This document shows, piece by piece, positions 17,990 through 25,839 of a stretch of 64,000 nucleotides of DNA. The DNA lies in the NCBI GenBank assembly GCA_033344775.1, contig JAWPMT010000005.1, positions 2,177,001 through 2,241,000 of the forward strand. The letters are read 5' to 3'. Under the pieces are notes generated by a model, which saw nothing but the letters and a program-made list of their open reading frames with translations, ran no database searches and was not told where the DNA came from. Each line of letters starts with the position of its first letter. Within the stretch, counting starts at the first letter, position 1. The stretch comes from Cytophagales bacterium (GTDB lineage Bacteria; Bacteroidota; Bacteroidia; Cytophagales; Cyclobacteriaceae). The translations under genes were made by a program, and so were the position numbers.

Positions 17990-18563
17990 ATCTAGTCCTC
18001 TCATCCCACCAAAAGGATTCCTCATGCAGTATTAATCGCACGATATCTTCGATGAAAATGACCTCATGAGAGAATTCTCGTAGTTTTTTGATCTCAAGTG
18101 AATGGGTAACTCTTTCAATCTTTGTCCCGACCCCTTTTTCAAGTAAGAGTCTTTGCACCGATTCCAATTGTACCCGATGGCCACCGAACCAATGCAGACT
18201 ATCGGATAAAGCTTTCGCCTCGCCTAATGGAATGCCAAGTAGGTTCTTTAGATGAATGATCCCCTTTGGAGGGTTGGCATCAAACCTTATGATCCAAACT
18301 TTAGTAGGATCTAAAGCATCGAGGTACATTTCTTCCCAGGTATTCGGATCTATCTGGGAATTCAGGGCTTTCACTTCCTTCGTTTCACGATAGATGGCCC
18401 AATACCCAAGTCCTGTACCATAATCCCGATACGTTCTTGGTTTTACCATCCAAAAGTGTGATCGCTCCGACAACTCCACGATAAAATCAGCATCCGGACG
18501 ATCTGTTTCGTGAAGTGCTTCCTTTAGTATTTGTAAGGCTTCCTCCTGATCCAGCATAATCAC
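17988..18563 (-). CDS. YrhB/Imm35-like protein with L7/L12-like tail
   Basis: 191 residues, cytoplasmic. The N-terminal 75 residues (LDQEEALQILKEALHE, then LGYWAIYRETKEVKAL) resemble the YrhB/immunity-35 fold found in small immunity or regulatory proteins. The following segment (HLKNLLGIPLGEAKALSDSL) looks like the C-terminal domain of ribosomal L7/L12. Both are pattern matches without catalytic residues to test. The start may be ATG 18563 or 18557. It follows the next minus-strand gene by 19 bases, so the two are probably one unit; the partner is also unrecognised. No toxin gene is adjacent. Confidence 0.55.
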   Translation of the reverse strand: MIMLDQEEALQILKEALHETDRPDADFIVELSERSHFWMVKPRTYRDYGTGLGYWAIYRETKEVKALNSQIDPNTWEEMYLDALDPTKVWIIRFDANPPKGIIHLKNLLGIPLGEAKALSDSLHWFGGHRVQLESVQRLLLEKGVGTKIERVTHSLEIKKLREFSHEVIFIEDIVRLILHEESFWWDERTR

Positions 18564-18582
18564 AAGTTACGGCAGCTATTGA

Positions 18583-19068
18583 TCACTTGAAATACTCCGC
18601 GTAGGTCTCTTTGATAGTAGCAATCAGATTCGTTGCTCTTTCATCATCTGCGTAAGCCAGGTCTTCGATCATGTCTACAATTGGTGAAATGTATCCAGAA
18701 TACAGCGGATGGGTGCCCATGGCGAATGTATAGAGCAATTCGTAACCTTCATCGTACCCACAAAGAGCGAGAAAATAAGCGCCATCATAAGCTTCAAGCT
18801 CTTCATCGCTACTGGTAAACTGCAACAAGTAGTCCTTATCAAATGATTTAATTCCGGCCTTGATCAGGTATTCGATACTACCTAGAGGATATTGACAATT
18901 GATCGCATAGTCTACTATGATTTGCTCATCATATCGGCTGACCAGCTTCCTGAGCTCCGGATAAAACGAACCATCCATATCCGCGGCACCATCCATGTTG
19001 AGCATTGCGTGCTCCATGCGCTCAAATTCCTGCGCAAAACTTGCGAGCTGCTGTTCTTGATCATTCAT
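18583..19068 (-). CDS. Small acidic cytoplasmic protein, unknown function
   Basis: 161 residues, rich in Asp, Glu and Tyr, all predicted helical and soluble (YPELRKLVSRYDEQIIVDYA, DDERATNLIATIKETYAEYF). I do not recognise the family. Acidic, helical proteins of this size are frequent among polymorphic-toxin immunity proteins, and the next gene on the same strand is Imm35-like, but this is only context. It has no signal peptide. Confidence 0.6.
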   Translation of the reverse strand: MNDQEQQLASFAQEFERMEHAMLNMDGAADMDGSFYPELRKLVSRYDEQIIVDYAINCQYPLGSIEYLIKAGIKSFDKDYLLQFTSSDEELEAYDGAYFLALCGYDEGYELLYTFAMGTHPLYSGYISPIVDMIEDLAYADDERATNLIATIKETYAEYFK

Positions 19069-19124
19069 AAGATGCTCAAAGAAAGCGCACTTTATACAGC
19101 TCTCAACAAAATGTTAGGGTTAAA

Positions 19125-19637
19125 TCAATCCAAAGGTCTCTCTTTAGCCAGGAACAAGCCTTCAAAAATCAATACGTCGCTGTGTACTTCGGTGACCTCA
19201 CCAGTCTGTGCATCTCTTACTCCTCTGGAATAGGTAATGTCTACCGAAATACGCCAGACACCACCAACCTCCTCACCAGAAATAGATCCGTCGGTAATTT
19301 CGAAGACGTCACTGGGCGCACAAAAACAGAACACATTGAAGGCTGTTGGCGAATTACTAAGATCTTCCCCTTCCAAAAGAAAGCTATCTCCCTCAGGCGA
19401 GACCTGAAAGAAGAACTGATCGCTGTATTCATCATCTGCAATTTGGGGATTGCCATCTCGTTCGAAAAACCGCTCAAAGACCAGGTCATTGCCTCCGACG
19501 ATATAGGGATAGCTATTGCTTAGCAGAGCGTCCTGATAAAAATTGTATTCGGTAAGGTCAACCGAAGGAATTTCAGTTTCATCCGTACATGAAACGGTAA
19601 TGATAGCTGTAATGACCAATAGTAATAGTGTTCTCAT
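19125..19637 (-). CDS. Lipoprotein of unknown function
   Basis: 170 residues from the ATG at 19637 (MRTLLLLVITAIITVSCTDE); an in-frame ATG at 19661 would put eight charged residues before the signal and is less likely. The lipobox TVSC lipidates the Cys near residue 17. The rest is a small beta-rich domain (VFERFFERDGNPQIADDEYS, RISVDITYSRG) of the kind often found as single-gene surface lipoproteins in Bacteroidota. Function unknown. A nested inverted repeat lies 130 bases upstream. Confidence 0.65.
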   Translation of the reverse strand: MRTLLLLVITAIITVSCTDETEIPSVDLTEYNFYQDALLSNSYPYIVGGNDLVFERFFERDGNPQIADDEYSDQFFFQVSPEGDSFLLEGEDLSNSPTAFNVFCFCAPSDVFEITDGSISGEEVGGVWRISVDITYSRGVRDAQTGEVTEVHSDVLIFEGLFLAKERPLD

Positions 19638-19768
19638 CGGATACGATTTTACGCAATCCAATCAAGAGTGATGCCAAAGAAGGGTAGATTGATGGAATTA
19701 TTAGGGTATTTTAACGTATCCTGATAGCGGTCGATATCACAAGGCCTACTCAATTGAACAGCGTTGAC

Positions 19769-19861
19769 CAAGCGCGAAAAAGAGATACCGGACATTTTTC
19801 GATTTCCTTCGGATTATAAATCGAAAAATTCCCTAACCGGGCGTCCGGCATGACGCGCTTG
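19769..19861. repeat. 93-bp nested inverted repeat
   Basis: Three concentric arm pairs: CAAGCGCG (19769-19776) / CGCGCTTG (19854-19861), CCGGAC (19788-19793) / GTCCGG (19843-19848), and TTTTTCGATTT (19795-19805) / AAATCGAAAAA (19818-19828), all perfect. It lies between the cupin gene stop and the lipoprotein gene. It could be a folded 3' end, a leader, or a small mobile element. Confidence 0.6.
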
Positions 19862-19874
19862 AAGAGAACTCACT

Positions 19875-20195
19875 CTACTTATAATCCTCCCGTGCGGGGG
19901 TGAAAACATCAATCACTTTGCAATCGGTAAGGGCTTTTCCCTCGTGTGGGACACTGCTGGTAATGGCAAATGTCTGGCCAGCGGTCATCACCCGGGTTTC
20001 TCCTCCTATGGTCATTTCCAACTCGCCCTCGATCATGTTGACCACTTGCTCATGCACATGATCGTGCAATGGCAGTATACTTCCTTCCTTGATCTCCCAA
20101 TGGGCAATTGTCATTGTGGCTGTGTGAACAAATTTTCCTGCAAATCCGGGAAGTAGTTCCTTTCCCTCAATCTCATTTAAGTCTAGAAATCCCAT
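19875..20195 (-). CDS. Small cupin-domain protein
   Basis: 106 residues, a single conserved beta-barrel of the cupin_2 type. Motif 1 has the metal ligands in PLHDHVHEQV (His, His and Glu positions), and motif 2 gives ITSSVPHEGKAL with the last His. There is no signal peptide, so it is cytoplasmic. Cupins of this size bind a metal and either isomerise or oxidise small molecules or sense them; no substrate is predictable. It stands alone. Confidence 0.85.
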   Translation of the reverse strand: MGFLDLNEIEGKELLPGFAGKFVHTATMTIAHWEIKEGSILPLHDHVHEQVVNMIEGELEMTIGGETRVMTAGQTFAITSSVPHEGKALTDCKVIDVFTPAREDYK

Positions 20196-20305
20196 GTTTT
20201 TTTACTATTTGATATACTTAGCTCCCTTCCCACTCCGACAGAGGGCGGGTGAAATCTCACCCTTCAAGGGTCTCCCTTCTAGAACCTCAGGATGACTTTC
20301 GAAGA

Positions 20306-21769
20306 TTAAGGCTGCTTATAAAGTGCTTTTCCGGTTTCGTAATACTTATCTCCTTCTACCCAGAATGGACGGGCATCGCGATCAGCGATAAGCCTTCCTG
20401 CATAGACATATGACTTAAAGAACTTCACTAAATAGTCATAATCCAGCGTTTCAGGATTGTCTGTTTGCTGGTGATAGTATTTACCTATTTCTTCATCAAA
20501 AGCCGTGAATCCCATACTGAACGTTGGGGCCGGAACGCCTTTCTTCGCAAAATTGACATTGTCGGAGCGATCAAAAAGTCCTTGCTCAGGAGCAGGATCA
20601 TCCACGGCTTTCAAACCATAGGCATCGCATGCTTTAATGATCTCCTGATCCGCAGTAGTTCTCGGCAAACCAATGATGGTCGCTAATGAAGTATCATTGT
20701 ATCCACCATTGTCACTATTGAAACAATATACGACCTGGTCCAGTGGAATGATCGGATTGTCCGCGGCATACTGACTGCCGAGCAGGCCAATCTCTTCCGC
20801 GGTGAACAGCACAAAAAGTGAAGATCTTTTGGTCGGGTATTTCGCCAAATTTTCAGCCATTGCCAATACGGTCACACTACCCACGGCATTGTCACGCGAA
20901 CCGTTATAGATCGAATCTCCTTCATCATTGGGTGCACCCACTCCTACATGATCATAATGTGCAGAGTACATCATGTATTCTTCCTTCAAATCCGGGTCCG
21001 TTCCAGGCACGATCCCTACCACATTTTTGGAATTAAATCGCTGTACTTTCATGCCATCCACTTTGATGGAAACAGTCGCTTTCTTTTGATCGAAAGTAGC
21101 CGCTCGTTCGTTGTTGGAATCATTCACCCAAAGGTGCAATACACCATCTCCTCCTTTATCCAAGACAGTGCGTTCCCCATGCAGGTACCGAACCAGCAGA
21201 CTCCAAGGTACTTTCGTGGAATTGTAGAGTTCGATCAGGCCTGTGGCCCCATAGGTAGTTACTCGTTTCTTTTTCTCAGCAGACAGACGTGTCCAGCTTC
21301 GAGGATCCTGCTCGCCTTTGGAGCCACATAATGCCACGACGATCTTTCCTTCCACTTGCTTCTTTTTAAAATCCTCTTCGGTTCCATAGCCCACGTAGAC
21401 CATGTCTTGATCCCAGGAGCCATTGGAGCCATCTAGCAGGAGCACATCATCTCCAACCGCCAACGTCAAATCTCCGGTGGTTACGACTCCCTGATTTGGC
21501 GGCGTTACTTTTTTAAAGGGGACATCCTGAAAATAACTACCATTAACTGGCTCCACGCCATATTCTCTAAATCTGGATGCGATGTATTCGGCGGCAATGT
21601 CTAGCTCCGGGGAACCAGTATCACGACCTCTCAATGCATCCGAAGCCAAAAAGTAAATATGACTTTTGATTTTACCCTCAGTGACAGTCTCGTCTACTTC
21701 GGCTATTTGGGCATAGCTCGTTAACACGGCCAACAAAAGGGCCTTGAGTAAGAATATTCGGTTTCGCAT
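20306..21769 (-). CDS. Secreted M28-family zinc peptidase
   Basis: 487 residues from the ATG at 21769, which starts a clean signal peptide (MRNRIFLLKALLLAVLTSYA). The frame extends 32 codons upstream, but that part has no coding character. A PA-type insert lies around residues 90-220. The M28 catalytic site shows MYSAHYDHVG, then SRDNAVGSVTVLAMAE, and FTAEEIGLLGSQY with the catalytic Glu; the last ligand region lies near GLFDRSDNVNFA and YYHQQTDN. It is an aminopeptidase of the periplasm or outside. It shares a divergent region with the M20 peptidase gene. Confidence 0.9.
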   Translation of the reverse strand: MRNRIFLLKALLLAVLTSYAQIAEVDETVTEGKIKSHIYFLASDALRGRDTGSPELDIAAEYIASRFREYGVEPVNGSYFQDVPFKKVTPPNQGVVTTGDLTLAVGDDVLLLDGSNGSWDQDMVYVGYGTEEDFKKKQVEGKIVVALCGSKGEQDPRSWTRLSAEKKKRVTTYGATGLIELYNSTKVPWSLLVRYLHGERTVLDKGGDGVLHLWVNDSNNERAATFDQKKATVSIKVDGMKVQRFNSKNVVGIVPGTDPDLKEEYMMYSAHYDHVGVGAPNDEGDSIYNGSRDNAVGSVTVLAMAENLAKYPTKRSSLFVLFTAEEIGLLGSQYAADNPIIPLDQVVYCFNSDNGGYNDTSLATIIGLPRTTADQEIIKACDAYGLKAVDDPAPEQGLFDRSDNVNFAKKGVPAPTFSMGFTAFDEEIGKYYHQQTDNPETLDYDYLVKFFKSYVYAGRLIADRDARPFWVEGDKYYETGKALYKQP

Positions 21770-21999
21770 AGTGTTCAGTAAATAAGTCCAACAAGTTAAC
21801 CAACACCAGGGAGATGGCTCCATAAATTTAGACGAACGGACATCACACATGCTTCTAAAATTCAAATAGGCAGCCCTTATGTATGCCTTTCAAACTGTTG
21901 TCTTCAGTTGTCATAAGAGTCCCTTTTGAATTATTCGATTTGTTCTATGTCAGATACTCGCGCTATTTTACAACCCAATTTGGTCCCAAAATCGAACCT

Positions 22000-23289
22000 A
22001 TGAGAATTTCAATCCTTGCACTGAGTTTCCTCTTTCTTGCCGCCAATACACCCCAAATGGTCGATCGTGACTTGATCAGGGCAGACGTTGACTATCTGAT
22101 TTCTCTTTATAAAAACATCCATCAGAATCCGGAATTATCTCTTCAAGAGAAAAACACTTCTGCCCTATTGGCGAAGGAATTGAGATCGGTGGGATTTGAA
22201 GTCACAGAAAATTTCGGAGGGTATGGCATTGTGGGTATCTTAAAAAACGGTGATGGGCCTCAAATCTTATATCGTACAGACATGGACGCACTCCCCATGT
22301 GGGAAAAGACAGACCTGGATTATATGAGCAAGGTAGAGGTGCCTTATCAGGGAGGGAAAGTAGGCACGATGCACTCCTGTGGGCATGACATGCACATGGC
22401 TACCTGGATAGGGACAGCAAGGGCCATGGCTGCAATGAAAGATCAATGGAGTGGAACTCTGATGATGATTGGACAGCCAGCTGAAGAAATCGGTATGGGG
22501 GCGAAAATGATGTTGGACGAAGGACTCTACCAAAAATTTGGGGTACCAGACTTTGGGATAGGATTACACAGCAGCCCTACGATCCCTGCGGGCGCAATTG
22601 GGGTCGGTGATGGACATACCATGGCCAATACAGAATCTATAGACATCCAAGTATATGGTGTAGGTGCACACGGTGCTTCTCCTCATATGTCTATTGATCC
22701 GGTCGTAACCGCGAGTATGATTGTAATGGATCTGCAAACCATTGTCAGTCGTAACCTGAAACCAATCGATGATGCCGTTGTTACCGTTGGTGCGATCAAA
22801 GGCGGAACGAAACATAATATCATTTCCGATGAAGTGAGTTTGCAGCTTACGGTAAGGACTTTTAAACCTGAAGTACGAGAACTGGTCCACCGACGCATTA
22901 AAGAAATTTCCCGGGGTGTAGGAATTGCCGCAGGATTACCCGAGGATAAGTTGCCTGAGGTGATCATCCCTGAAGTATACACGCCCGCCAATTATAACAA
23001 CCCGGAATTGGCTGCTAAAATCCGATCTTCTGCAGCAAAAGTTATTGGAAAGTCGAATGTAGAAATTTCAGAACCTCAAATGGTAGGTGAAGATTTCGCT
23101 CGATATGGATCTACTGAGGAAAAAGTACCGACTGTATTATTTTGGTTAGGTACTGTACCGGATGCAAGGATGAAATCAGGGGACCTTCCCGGATTGCATT
23201 CGCCTTTTTACTTTCCGGAACCAGCCAAATCGCTGGAGACCGGCGTATCTGTGATGAGTCAGTCGCTGGTGGATCTTTTTAATGGATAA
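22000..23289 (+). CDS. Secreted M20-family amidohydrolase
   Basis: 429 residues from the ATG at 22000 (MRISILALSFLFLAANT signal peptide); the open frame upstream to 21883 is not supported. The family order is visible: KNIHQNPELSLQEKNTSALL, then YRTDMDALPMWEK, HSCGHDMHMATWIG with zinc ligands, GQPAEEIGMGAKMM with the catalytic Glu, and a dimerisation domain around IDIQVYGVGAHGASPHMSID. The closest type is the amidohydrolase/hippurate hydrolase group that cleaves N-acyl amino acids. It is the head of a two-gene unit with the RDD protein 15 bases downstream. Confidence 0.9.
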   Translation: MRISILALSFLFLAANTPQMVDRDLIRADVDYLISLYKNIHQNPELSLQEKNTSALLAKELRSVGFEVTENFGGYGIVGILKNGDGPQILYRTDMDALPMWEKTDLDYMSKVEVPYQGGKVGTMHSCGHDMHMATWIGTARAMAAMKDQWSGTLMMIGQPAEEIGMGAKMMLDEGLYQKFGVPDFGIGLHSSPTIPAGAIGVGDGHTMANTESIDIQVYGVGAHGASPHMSIDPVVTASMIVMDLQTIVSRNLKPIDDAVVTVGAIKGGTKHNIISDEVSLQLTVRTFKPEVRELVHRRIKEISRGVGIAAGLPEDKLPEVIIPEVYTPANYNNPELAAKIRSSAAKVIGKSNVEISEPQMVGEDFARYGSTEEKVPTVLFWLGTVPDARMKSGDLPGLHSPFYFPEPAKSLETGVSVMSQSLVDLFNG

Positions 23290-23304
23290 ATAAACCAATT
23301 ACAT

Positions 23305-23715
23305 ATGTCAGAACAACTTTATCCGGGTGTCTTTCTCAGAGTGAAAGCACTGGTCATCGATTCTATCATGCTGGTACTCATGATGGGTGCCGTTACTTTT
23401 TTGTTTTCTAAATTGGAAAGTGTTCCTGAGACCTTTAGAATCGTTGCATTTGTAGTCATTTTCGTTTTGTACGATCCCTTATTGACCAGCCTGGCGGGGG
23501 GAACCGTAGGGCATAAAGCCAATGGCATACGTGTAAAACGTGCTTCAAATCACGATAAGAATATCTTGTTGCCCATGGCAATACTCAGGTTCCTAATCAA
23601 GGCATTTCTTGGGATTATTTCCTTGGTGACCCTGTCCTTCAATGATGAAAGGAGAGGCATCCATGATCTTGCCTCAGGATCTGTAGTGCTGTACGATCAA
23701 CAGCCGACTGCTTAG
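23305..23715 (+). CDS. RDD-family membrane protein
   Basis: 136 residues with membrane segments at about 11-28, 40-58 and 90-110. The RDD pattern begins RVKALVIDSIMLVLMMGAVT and continues with GGTVGHKANGIRVKR. Function of the family is uncertain; some members are proposed transporters. It follows the M20 gene by 15 bases, and its stop overlaps that of the convergent gene by 4 bases. Confidence 0.85.
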   Translation: MSEQLYPGVFLRVKALVIDSIMLVLMMGAVTFLFSKLESVPETFRIVAFVVIFVLYDPLLTSLAGGTVGHKANGIRVKRASNHDKNILLPMAILRFLIKAFLGIISLVTLSFNDERRGIHDLASGSVVLYDQQPTA

Positions 23716-24188
23716 AACTCAAATGAACAAGAGGTCTCACTGGCATTTAATCTACCAAAGCGAGAGTCTGGCCAGTTGACTTTGATGATATTGGATTGGC
23801 CGGGAAACATCTCCATGAAATGCTTGTCTTCTACTTGCATTGATTTCCACTCTTCTTCCATGCTAAAGCCGAAACTGATCCAATAGCTCTCTCCTTCATC
23901 GGAAGCTGTATGGAATTGGAATGGAATTTCTTTTTCATTGATCACCAGTGTCAGTTTTTCGCTGAAATACTGATTAATCTCCTTTTGGTATTTACTGCAA
24001 TAATGAACTACTGATGAATCGGGGACGATACCGGCATGACTTCTTATGGCATCTCTCAAGTCATCTGAAAAAACTTTGACACGAATCTGACTGGCTTCAA
24101 TCTCCACCACAGAAATGTATACTGCATGGTTATCCTCCGAAGGATTGACAAGCACCAACAATAACGACAAGTAAGAAAAAAATAGCAT
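23712..24188 (-). CDS. DUF6702-like secreted protein
   Basis: 158 residues. A short signal peptide is followed by HAVYISVVEIEASQIRVKVF and SDDLRDAIR, a start seen in a Bacteroidota family of about this size (DUF6702 as far as I can tell). The body is beta-rich with no catalytic residues. The family is often located near secreted peptidases; here it lies convergent with an M20-RDD pair. Function unknown. Confidence 0.65.
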   Translation of the reverse strand: MLFFSYLSLLLVLVNPSEDNHAVYISVVEIEASQIRVKVFSDDLRDAIRSHAGIVPDSSVVHYCSKYQKEINQYFSEKLTLVINEKEIPFQFHTASDEGESYWISFGFSMEEEWKSMQVEDKHFMEMFPGQSNIIKVNWPDSRFGRLNASETSCSFEF

Positions 24189-24251
24189 GTTCTGAGTTTC
24201 GTTTTGGTGCTGGCAATTTACATGTTAATGCATTGTCATGCAATGATCATA

Positions 24252-25589
24252 TTAAGGACGATCAGAGAATTTTGTTGGAGCGCTCACTGTTCCTGAGGCA
24301 TTGACTGATCGTACTTCCAACGTAGCCAGCTCCTTTTCACTCAATTTTCCATGAAATTGGTTCCCGTGAACCCTCGATTGCAAGGCTCCACTGACAAACA
24401 CATCATAACCAATCACCCAACTTCCATCATTCGAAGCTTTGGAATGATCCCATGATACAGTCATATGATCTACTTTTTTTTCAGCTTTGAAGTTAGCCGG
24501 AGCGATGGGTGCTTGCGTGACTGGTTCAGGTGTATCAGCCAGCATTAGGGCTTCAATTTCTTCTGCAATCAATTCCTTATCTCTATTTTTCTGGATGTAA
24601 CCCTGCACCCCTCCTGCTTGCTCACTCCAGGCACAAACCCCTTTTTCCGATAGTGATATCTTACCATTTTTGACCGCTACATAATTGTTGGCTTCTCCTC
24701 GAATAGCATAGTGCAAGGCACACTGGTCGTTGCTATGGCGGCTGATGTCTTCCGCACCTCCTCGAAATTGAAAATGGAATTCATAGCTTTTCCGAATGAT
24801 GTGATCTTCCGCAAGTCCTTTGAGCCCTTGCCCGGTTATGACATTGCCATATTCAGCATTATAATAATCTCCACAGCCCACTTCCCAACCTGAAGCAATA
24901 AATGGTGCCTGACAATTTTCAATAACGTACCTGCACATGGCATTTCGTTCTTCTTTCACGCAGGACCAATCAGTATAACTGCACAGTTCCTCTGCTCCTC
25001 CCCAATTGGTACGATCCAGTCCTTTTCCATCAATGAAATTACCTCCCATGGTTACAACTTCCGCTACTTTCTCTTTGACCAACTCTTTACCTGTAAGGGT
25101 GCTGTTTCGATCTGGACCGGATTGTAGTAAGCCATAGAAATTGTGCATGGTCCCGATGATCACGACCGTGATGCTTTTTTCTTTGGCCGCTGCTAATATC
25201 TCTCTGTAAAGAGACACACCATCCCTGGCCTCCTCCCAGGATTTAACTGGTGCCGGGTAATTTTTCGCGACCAATCCATCGTAAGTATCTCCAGGTGCGT
25301 CGATTTTTTCAGCATAACCTTTATAGTCCCCGACTGGGATAGCCCCTCTATTGAAGAAATGGTTAATGGCACTGATGGCGATCGGAGATTCCTTGTGATT
25401 GGTCGAATTGATGACCGCCAGGATGTAGCATTCGCCCTGATTGGCCATGGCATGTAACATGGCCATGCACCCGGCATCATCCGGATCGTAAGAAGGGTCG
25501 GTATCCAAAATCACTTTTTTCTGGGCATGGCTCAGCAACACAACCAAAACAAAGGAACAGGATAAAAAAAGTCGAATGAGCTCTTTCAT
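24252..25589 (-). CDS. Secreted nucleoside hydrolase-like protein
   Basis: 445 residues from the ATG at 25589 (signal peptide in MKELIRLFLSCSFVLVVLLS, cleaved after SHA); the frame continues upstream to 25733 without coding character. The catalytic start motif is VILDTDPSYDPDDAGCMAML, a variant of the DTDxxxDD calcium site of nucleoside hydrolases. The middle shows TVVIIGTMHNFYGLL, VVTMGG and related elements. The last 90 residues resemble a fibronectin III-like domain. The family cleaves ribonucleosides to base and ribose. It is probably exported for nucleoside scavenging. Confidence 0.82.
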   Translation of the reverse strand: MKELIRLFLSCSFVLVVLLSHAQKKVILDTDPSYDPDDAGCMAMLHAMANQGECYILAVINSTNHKESPIAISAINHFFNRGAIPVGDYKGYAEKIDAPGDTYDGLVAKNYPAPVKSWEEARDGVSLYREILAAAKEKSITVVIIGTMHNFYGLLQSGPDRNSTLTGKELVKEKVAEVVTMGGNFIDGKGLDRTNWGGAEELCSYTDWSCVKEERNAMCRYVIENCQAPFIASGWEVGCGDYYNAEYGNVITGQGLKGLAEDHIIRKSYEFHFQFRGGAEDISRHSNDQCALHYAIRGEANNYVAVKNGKISLSEKGVCAWSEQAGGVQGYIQKNRDKELIAEEIEALMLADTPEPVTQAPIAPANFKAEKKVDHMTVSWDHSKASNDGSWVIGYDVFVSGALQSRVHGNQFHGKLSEKELATLEVRSVNASGTVSAPTKFSDRP

Positions 25590-25839
25590 AAAGAAAGGAA
25601 TAAGCGGAAAAAAAGGTCCCTGAGCCTGATGACAGGTAAAAAGCCAGGATTGATTAAAAATCGTGAATTTCAAGCAGATATAAAAGTTGACTAAGATTCG
25701 GTTGTGATGTGTAGCACATGACCTAAACGCCATCTATCACATCCATCACCTGTACAACAAGTTGCACCTTGTCATGTGAATCAATACCACTATCTTCATC
25801 AACACATATACTACTTACTAGAATAAACTCGCTCAACAC

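Noticed and set aside
21770-21999. Extended starts at 21865 (M28) and 21883 (M20)
   Set aside because: Both would place unrelated residues before obvious signal peptides; the internal ATGs at 21769 and 22000 are better. The stretch is the divergent promoter region.
25590-25839. Extension of the nucleoside hydrolase to 25733 and the inverted CACATGAC/GTCATGTG pair (25715, 25771)
   Set aside because: The ATG at 25589 starts a clean signal peptide; the arms are too far apart and weak to call.
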